A stretch of 64,000 nucleotides of DNA, from assembly GCA_022578605.1 (NCBI GenBank), contig MU394089.1, positions 248,001 through 312,000 on the forward strand, read 5' to 3'. Below, in pieces: positions 58,944 to 64,000 of the stretch. The translations under genes were made by a program, and so were the position numbers. Below the pieces are notes generated by a model. It worked only from the letters and a program-made list of their open reading frames with translations, searched no databases and was not told the DNA's origin. This DNA is from Camillea tinctor. Lineage: Eukaryota > Ascomycota > Sordariomycetes > Xylariales > Xylariaceae. Each line of letters begins with the position of its first letter. The stretch's first letter is position 1.

Positions 58944-60014
58944 ATGTCCACCCCCGCCACCCAACCCATAATCACCTCGTCCTCAGCGCCGGCCCAACCC
59001 ACCGTGGTCCGCGTGGGCACGCGGAAATCCGCCCTCGCCATGAAGCAAGCCGAGTACGTGGTGTCCTCGCTGCAGCGCCTGCACCCCAGCGTGCGATTCG
59101 AGATCCGGGGGATGCAATCCCTGGGGGACATCGACAAGGTGACAGCGCTGTACAAGATGGGCGGCAAAGGGCTGTGGACGAACGAGCTGGAAGCGGGCCT
59201 CGTAGCGCGGGAGCTCGACGTGATCGTGCACTCTCTGAAGGACATGCCGACGGTGCTGCCGTCGGGGTGCGTGCTGGCGTGCGTGACGCCGCGCGAGGAC
59301 CCGCGCGACGTCGTCGTCGTCAAGCGGTCCCTGCAAGCCCAGTACAAAACCCTCGCGGACCTGCCCGCGGGCGCGGTGGTCGGCACCAGCAGCGTGCGGC
59401 GGATGGCGCAGATCCGCCGCCGCTACCCGCGCCTCGCGTTCAAGGACATGCGCGGCAACATCGACACGCGGCTGCGCAAGCTCGACGCGGAGGACGGCGA
59501 GTACGCGGTGCTGATCCTGGCGGCGGCGGGCCTGCTGCGCATGGGCCAGGGCGGCCGCATCGCGCAATACCTCGAGAGCCGGACCGAGGGCGGCGGCATG
59601 CTGCACGCGGTGGGGCAGGGCGGGCTGGGCATCGAGGCGCGGGCCGATGATCAGGCTACGCTGGACTTGCTGAAGCCGCTGGAGGACGAGGGCGCTATGC
59701 TCGCGTGCGAGGCGGAACGGAGCGTCATGCGCACACTCGAGGGCGGCTGCAGTATCCCTATCGGTGTTGAGACGACCTGGCTAGATGGTGATGACAGCGG
59801 CAAGCTCCGCCTGACGGCCACGGTAGTCAATGTCGAGGGCACCGAGGCCGTGGACGGCGAGGACGTCGAGGTCATCAAGACCCGCGAAGAGGCTATCGAG
59901 TTCGGCAAGCGCGTGGCTAAGCAGCTTACCGATAACGGAGCACAGAAGATCCTCGACGAGATCAACGCCGAGCGCGAAGCCAACCCCAACCCCAACCCAT
60001 GGGTTCCGGCATAA
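58944..60014 (+). CDS. hem3: Hydroxymethylbilane synthase (porphobilinogen deaminase)
   Basis: This cytosolic heme-pathway enzyme joins four porphobilinogen molecules into hydroxymethylbilane. It is a single uninterrupted 356-aa frame. Family motifs in order are VRVGTRKSALAMKQAEYV, GDIDKVTALYKMGGKGLWTNELE, VHSLKDMPTVLPSG, PREDPRD, GTSSVRRMAQIRRRYP, FKDMRGNIDTRLRKLD, ILAAAGLLRMG, and the dipyrromethane-cofactor Cys in EGGCSIPIGV at about residue 269. The ATG at 58,944 lies about 20 residues before the conserved core, a normal distance. The first 700 bases have extreme GC at third positions, relaxing after about 59,650. It ends 609 bases from the stop of the convergent H-protein gene. The function call is secure. 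Confidence 0.97.
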   Translation: MSTPATQPIITSSSAPAQPTVVRVGTRKSALAMKQAEYVVSSLQRLHPSVRFEIRGMQSLGDIDKVTALYKMGGKGLWTNELEAGLVARELDVIVHSLKDMPTVLPSGCVLACVTPREDPRDVVVVKRSLQAQYKTLADLPAGAVVGTSSVRRMAQIRRRYPRLAFKDMRGNIDTRLRKLDAEDGEYAVLILAAAGLLRMGQGGRIAQYLESRTEGGGMLHAVGQGGLGIEARADDQATLDLLKPLEDEGAMLACEAERSVMRTLEGGCSIPIGVETTWLDGDDSGKLRLTATVVNVEGTEAVDGEDVEVIKTREEAIEFGKRVAKQLTDNGAQKILDEINAEREANPNPNPWVPA

Positions 60015-60623
60015 ATAGGATGACTCCTACCATAGCCTGTAAACTAGACAGAGAGAGATATGAGGAAAAGGGGCTTACATATATAGCTATTCGTTCAGCA
60101 TCGGTTACCGAGTATGATGAGGGGAGAGAAGAAGAAGCATAAAATAAGACAGAGCTGACAAGACTCTCTCGGCTGCCCACTCTTCGCTGTAAATATTCGC
60201 GCAGGGTTATTTCTTTTTATCGTTGTTATAATGTATCTAGAGAAGAAAGCATAAAAAAATACCCCCCCACACAAAATGTATGATACAAGGTTGAGCCCGT
60301 CTCTTTTTTTTTGTCTTCTTTGTGTGCTGTTGAAATTTGTATTCGTATCCTTGTGCGTGTTGGCGTTGATAAATTCGGCCAACTTATGCATCACCCCCCG
60401 TCATCATCATTCGCGCGTCGTGCACAGACAAGGCACAGGCACCCTCCCACCCCCTCCTGACCCCAGTCCCGTCCCGGCCCCTCTCCCCGTCATAGTAACC
60501 CCTCCTATACAAACAGTATCGTATCATCAGAACCAGAACAGACTCCAATCCGGCCGGCCCACCTTCGTCTTACACACAATGCCGCCGTGTTCCCCTCCTC
60601 CTCCTCCACCTGATCTCAGGAGC
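60015..60623. other. Convergent 3' region between hem3 and the H-protein gene
   Basis: This 609-bp gap holds two 3' untranslated regions facing each other. No gene and no clear repeat. A purine-rich stretch on the hem3 side (about 60,040-60,140) and a T/C-rich stretch near 60,300-60,320 are visible. Confidence 0.55.
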
Positions 60624-61440
60624 TTAGTGCTCTTCGCCAGTGAAGGCAGTGTACTCCTCGGCGGTCATGAGGGCCTCGAGGTCCTTGAGGCCCTGCTCGC
60701 CGACGGCGACCTTGGCGATCCAGCCGCCGCCGTGGGAGTCGTCCTCGGGGACCTGGTTGATGGTGCCGGGCTTCTCCTCGAGCAGGCGGTTGACGGAGGT
60801 GATGCGGCAGGCGACGGGCGCGTTGATGTCGGCGGCGCTCTTGACCGACTCGACGGCCCCGATGGCGTCGCCCGCGCCCACCTCGCGCCCCTCCTCCGGC
60901 AGCTCCACGTACACCACGTCCCCCAGCTCCTCCGCCGCGTACGAGGATATCCCGATCACCCCCGCCGTCTGGTCCGCGTTCAGGTCGATCCACTCGTGCT
61001 CCTTGGTGTACTTCCGGATGTCTCCTAAGAGAGAGGGGGAAAGAGGTAAGGGGGGAATGAGTTAGTCGGGGTTCTTTATGATCATTATGGGGGGGAGTTT
61101 GGGGAGGTGGTAATTATCACGCCATGTCATGTCAGGTTATGGTCGTGTGGTTTGAATATCCTCGTTAAGCAGCAGTAGAAGTACTACTAGTAGCAGCAGC
61201 TCTCGGGAAATGCAATTGATTGGACAGGGCGACATCGGAGTGGCAGAGAGATAAGACGGGCAAGGAGAAGCAGGAGTGTAAATTGAAGCTTTTCTTACTT
61301 ATGGGTGAGCTAGAGAAAGACCTGGCGAGGGTAGCTGGTTTCCAATTGGATGCTCGCATGGAAGTGTTGGCTTGCGCGATTCTCGAGAATGTCGACGGAC
61401 GAGAGGCGGCTGCCCGTACACAACGCATAATTGATGCCAT
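60624..61440 (-). CDS. gcv3: Glycine cleavage system H protein, mitochondrial
   Basis: The H protein carries the lipoyl arm that shuttles the aminomethyl group between the P, T and L proteins of the mitochondrial glycine-cleavage complex. Two exons on the minus strand (61299-61440 and 60624-61024) give 180 aa. The N-terminal 50 residues are Arg/Ser-rich (MASIMRCVRAAASRPSTFSR, LARSFSSSPI), a mitochondrial targeting peptide. The core begins DIRKYTKEHEWIDLN. The lipoyl-lysine is in VESVKSAADINAPV at about residue 109, and VNRLLEEKPGTINQ and GGWIAKVAV follow. The intron, 274 bp, is the longest in the window; if retained, the frame stops after 91 residues. The exon join (S P I R D I R K) is read by eye. 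Convergent with hem3. Confidence 0.94.
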
Positions 61441-63874
61441 GTTGTGTGTGTGTGTGTATGTATGTATGTCTGGGGTAATGAGAAGGTAGAGGGGTAAAAT
61501 ATGATGCAGGTGTGGTCGAGACCGAAGAATATACCTAACCTAGCTATATACTAATTTAGGTAGGCAGATTGATAGTAAGGTTAGAGTTGAATGTCGGTGC
61601 TGGCTTTATTAGGAGGAAATATGTACCTATTGCTGTCTTTTTTTTTCTTATGTTCTTCTTTCAGTATGATGTATGGTACGACTTTCCAATAGATAACCGC
61701 AGGTTCGTTGATGATTGCATGTGTCTTGCATTTTATAGCGAACTCGGGTGAGCTCCCGAGCCGAAAATGCTCCGATAAGACTTTGACACTGTAATCTATT
61801 GGCAAATCTTTATTATAAAACACAGTCCCTATCTGCAGAAAAACCACGGTATTTGTAAAGCTTTGCTTTTAGTTAGCCAATTGTTAGCCCCAGTTAAGCT
61901 AGCCCCGCGTATGGCAGCAGAGCAGGAGCAAAAAGCTCACGATTATTTATCTATCATTGATAACCAGTTTTTAGCTTGGGTTACATAACCCTCCTATGAC
62001 AGAAACGGATACCCTAGAAACCTTATATCTCCAGCTGTATCAGAGGTAACATACATAAGCCGAAGTAGTACTCTGCTCCCCTGCCCCGTCAACCAATAGA
62101 TACCCTCCAAGTCAGATTTGTTTGTTTACATATTTTCAGCGTTGAGAGATTGCTTATGTACATAAGTTTCCTACCTAATATACCTAAGCCCGAATTAATT
62201 TACGAAAGCCAAGCTGCCCCTCCTCACTATTTACACTATTAGTATAGTTAGCAGCTAGAGAGGGGGAAACGGACCCTAGCAAGCGTAGGCAAATACTAGT
62301 CAAAAAGAAAGGAGAATAAAAAGCAATATAAATGTGATTAGTGACAATCGACGATGATACTTCATCACTCAACTACCGAACCTACATACATGTACCTAGC
62401 TCTCGTAATACCCAGCCCAATCTAAGAGATTTTATTTCTTGAGCTTGAGCTGCACGTCACCGATCAGTATGTACTTATCTACGTACCCAGCTATGTACCT
62501 AGTCTACATGGAGTCTAATCTCATGTTAGGTACATACATACATACATAAAGTGCGTACATTACATGTATAGGTCAGTGGATTGGTTACATGTACATAGTT
62601 TAAAAGTTATAATTCGCGTGTCGCGTTTGGGAAAGAGAAGAGGAAAGAAGGAAGGAAGGAGAGGGGGGATGGGGTGAAAGGAAGTCGCCGTTATTTGCTA
62701 TGCGTGTGTGTGTCCTATGTTGAAGCAGGAGCAAGCGGGGGATTTATAGTGATTCTATTCGTTACTCAGCATCGGGCGCCCATATTTAATTCTTCTGACT
62801 TGGCACGCTCTGGCAACAAGTTACAACCCAAGCCTCTTCCACCCCCCCTCCTCTTCCGCCTTCTCCCACAACCATAACCCACCTTATAACATAGAACCAA
62901 CCTCTATCGTGGAAAACGCCTGTGTCCATAATCCCTACTGCAAATCGCATACAGATCGCACGTACATAGGCTTCAAAAATAGCCAAGTCCCCAGTTCACT
63001 GCGATCGATTTACATTTGGCCCGTACATTCTAGATTTGGCCCTAACATCCCTCGTGGGTTAGTGTATGTGTATGTGTGTGTTGTGTGAGAGGTGCATCAC
63101 CGAACCCGACCTTGTCAATCTGTCAACCTGTCGACTTTGGCTTCGACCTGGGGGAGAGTGGAAAGTGGAAATCGGAAGCTCAACCATCTCCACTTGGACC
63201 ACTCCCACACTGCCTTTGCCTGGTTCCAACTGGTGGGTCACTTTCATCACTTCCACTCTCTTCAACTGGATTCCGCATTACAATCACATTTTCCACACGC
63301 CTCGTTCATTCTTTTTTTTCTTCCTCTATAATTCTTTTTTTTTATTCTTCACCCGGTGCGCACAGAACCCCCCCTGGCTTCTTTTCTTCTCTTCTTATCA
63401 GGTTAGGCATATTTCCTATTATCGTCACATCCCACTTACACCCCTCCTTAGGCTTTGGTCCCCTCCTCTCCCTGTCATTTTGCAGCCATTGCCTCATTCT
63501 GTCTCGGAGGCCACCGGCCTGCGAGGGAGGGAATCGTTCCAGCTTACCAGCTTCTAGAGCTGAAATCCCCAAGTCATCATCACCAATCGATCACGGCTGT
63601 GGAGACTAACGCAGAATACATAGTCTAGCTTAAGCAACACAACATTCCTCGCCCTTCGTCGAACTCTTCCAACATCCCATTCCATCCCCATTCCATGAAA
63701 CCATCAATCCACCCTTAACTAAGACCCTGTCTTTCCATCCGGTCTTTCGATACTTCTTCAACGTATCTCCCTCATCTACTATCTGCATCTCCATAATCTC
63801 TTCCCTGACCCGTCAAACTGGATTCGTCAAACTTTTCTCCGGGGTCCTCGGGCCAATTCCACGACGCCTTAGAC
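61441..63874. other. Intergenic region upstream of the right-edge gene
   Basis: No supportable gene. TACCTA/TAGGTA-type short palindromic motifs recur (for example 61,531-61,566, 62,161-62,190, 62,385-62,560) and CATA repeats occur near 62,530-62,550. From about 63,300 the sequence is strongly C/T-rich with poly-T runs, which fits the long pyrimidine-rich leader and promoter of the gene starting at 63,875. ORFs of 163-177 codons at 63,066-63,609 are Ser/Phe/Leu-rich readings of that leader. Confidence 0.5.
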
Positions 63875-64000
63875 ATGATGGACCAAGATCCCGCCTTTGC
63901 GATTGCGCCTGGCTCTCACAACGGCTTCGACGATGCCTTGGGAGGTCTAGAGCCTTCTCCTACTACTCTGGCATCGGGCCAAAATGGCCATGAGATCTAT
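63875..64000 (+). CDS. Unidentified protein, N-terminus only (runs off the window)
   Basis: From ATG 63,875 (a second ATG follows at once at 63,878) the frame is open to the window end, 42 codons beginning MMDQDPAFAIAPGSHNGFDD. The residues look coding (Asp/Gly/Pro-rich, no low complexity) and follow a long C/T-rich leader typical of fungal promoters. An in-frame stop about 22 codons upstream and no ATG between them support this start, although the intervening residues also read smoothly, so an upstream exon cannot be excluded. The family is unknown. Confidence 0.6.
   Translation, partial: MMDQDPAFAIAPGSHNGFDDALGGLEPSPTTLASGQNGHEIY

Noticed and set aside
58823..59650. 275-codon frame over hem3 and a 207-codon antisense frame at 58,983-59,606
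   Set aside because: Both are shadows of hem3, whose own frame matches the whole enzyme family.
63066..63609. Overlapping 163- and 177-codon frames before the right-edge gene
   Set aside because: They read C/T-rich promoter/leader sequence in two frames at once, a sign of low-complexity bias rather than coding.

Overview
This window looks like a chromosomal segment of a filamentous ascomycete (Pezizomycotina, most likely Sordariomycetes). The protein-coding genes are broken by short spliceosomal introns, mostly 48-93 bp with GTAAGT/GTATGT-type donors and a CTAAC/CTGAC branch site. The gene set is typical of such fungi: a Bor1 borate transporter, an Htf1-type homeobox regulator, Tof1, Ctk1, Hem3 and a glycine-cleavage H protein. 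No prokaryotic, phage, CRISPR or organellar features were seen. Species cannot be fixed from the sequence alone. Density is low: nine recognisable intact genes, one partial gene at the right edge and two broken genes in 64 kb.

Layout. 1-3.5 kb: a four-exon Bor1-type anion (borate) transporter on +. 3.5-13.4 kb: about 10 kb without a supportable gene. 13.4-15.6 kb: a four-exon homeobox transcription factor (htf1-like) on -. 15.6-30.5 kb: about 15 kb more without a supportable gene, becoming AT-rich after about 28.4 kb. 30.5-33.3 kb: a divergent pair of decayed secondary-metabolism genes, an O-methyltransferase (-) and an adenylate-forming enzyme (+), both broken, sharing an about 275-bp promoter-like gap. 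34.0-37.6 kb: Tof1/Timeless replication-fork protein on -, divergent from a mitochondrial 3-hydroxyacyl-CoA dehydrogenase (38.1-39.2 kb, +); their shared 527-bp promoter has ACGCG-type cell-cycle motifs on the tof1 side. 41.4-44.8 kb: Ctk1/CDK12-like RNA polymerase II CTD kinase with a large Arg/Ser-rich N-terminus (-). 44.8-51.1 kb: gene-free. 51.1-53.3 kb: a seven-transmembrane, receptor-like protein (+). 56.8-57.3 kb: a small secreted cysteine-rich protein (-). 58.9-60.0 kb: hydroxymethylbilane synthase (heme pathway, +), convergent with glycine-cleavage H protein (60.6-61.4 kb, -). 63.9 kb to the end: the start of an unidentified gene (+).

The genes are mostly independent housekeeping or regulatory functions rather than a cluster. 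Possible functional links are the degraded divergent metabolite-gene pair, and the neighbouring heme and glycine-cleavage genes, which both touch mitochondrial glycine use. The items most worth a second look are the seven-helix receptor-like protein of unrecognised family, the large gene-free spans flanking the homeobox gene, the decayed secondary-metabolite remnant, and the secreted cysteine-rich protein. All exon joins were made by eye from frame, splice consensus and family continuity, with no alignment software or transcript data.
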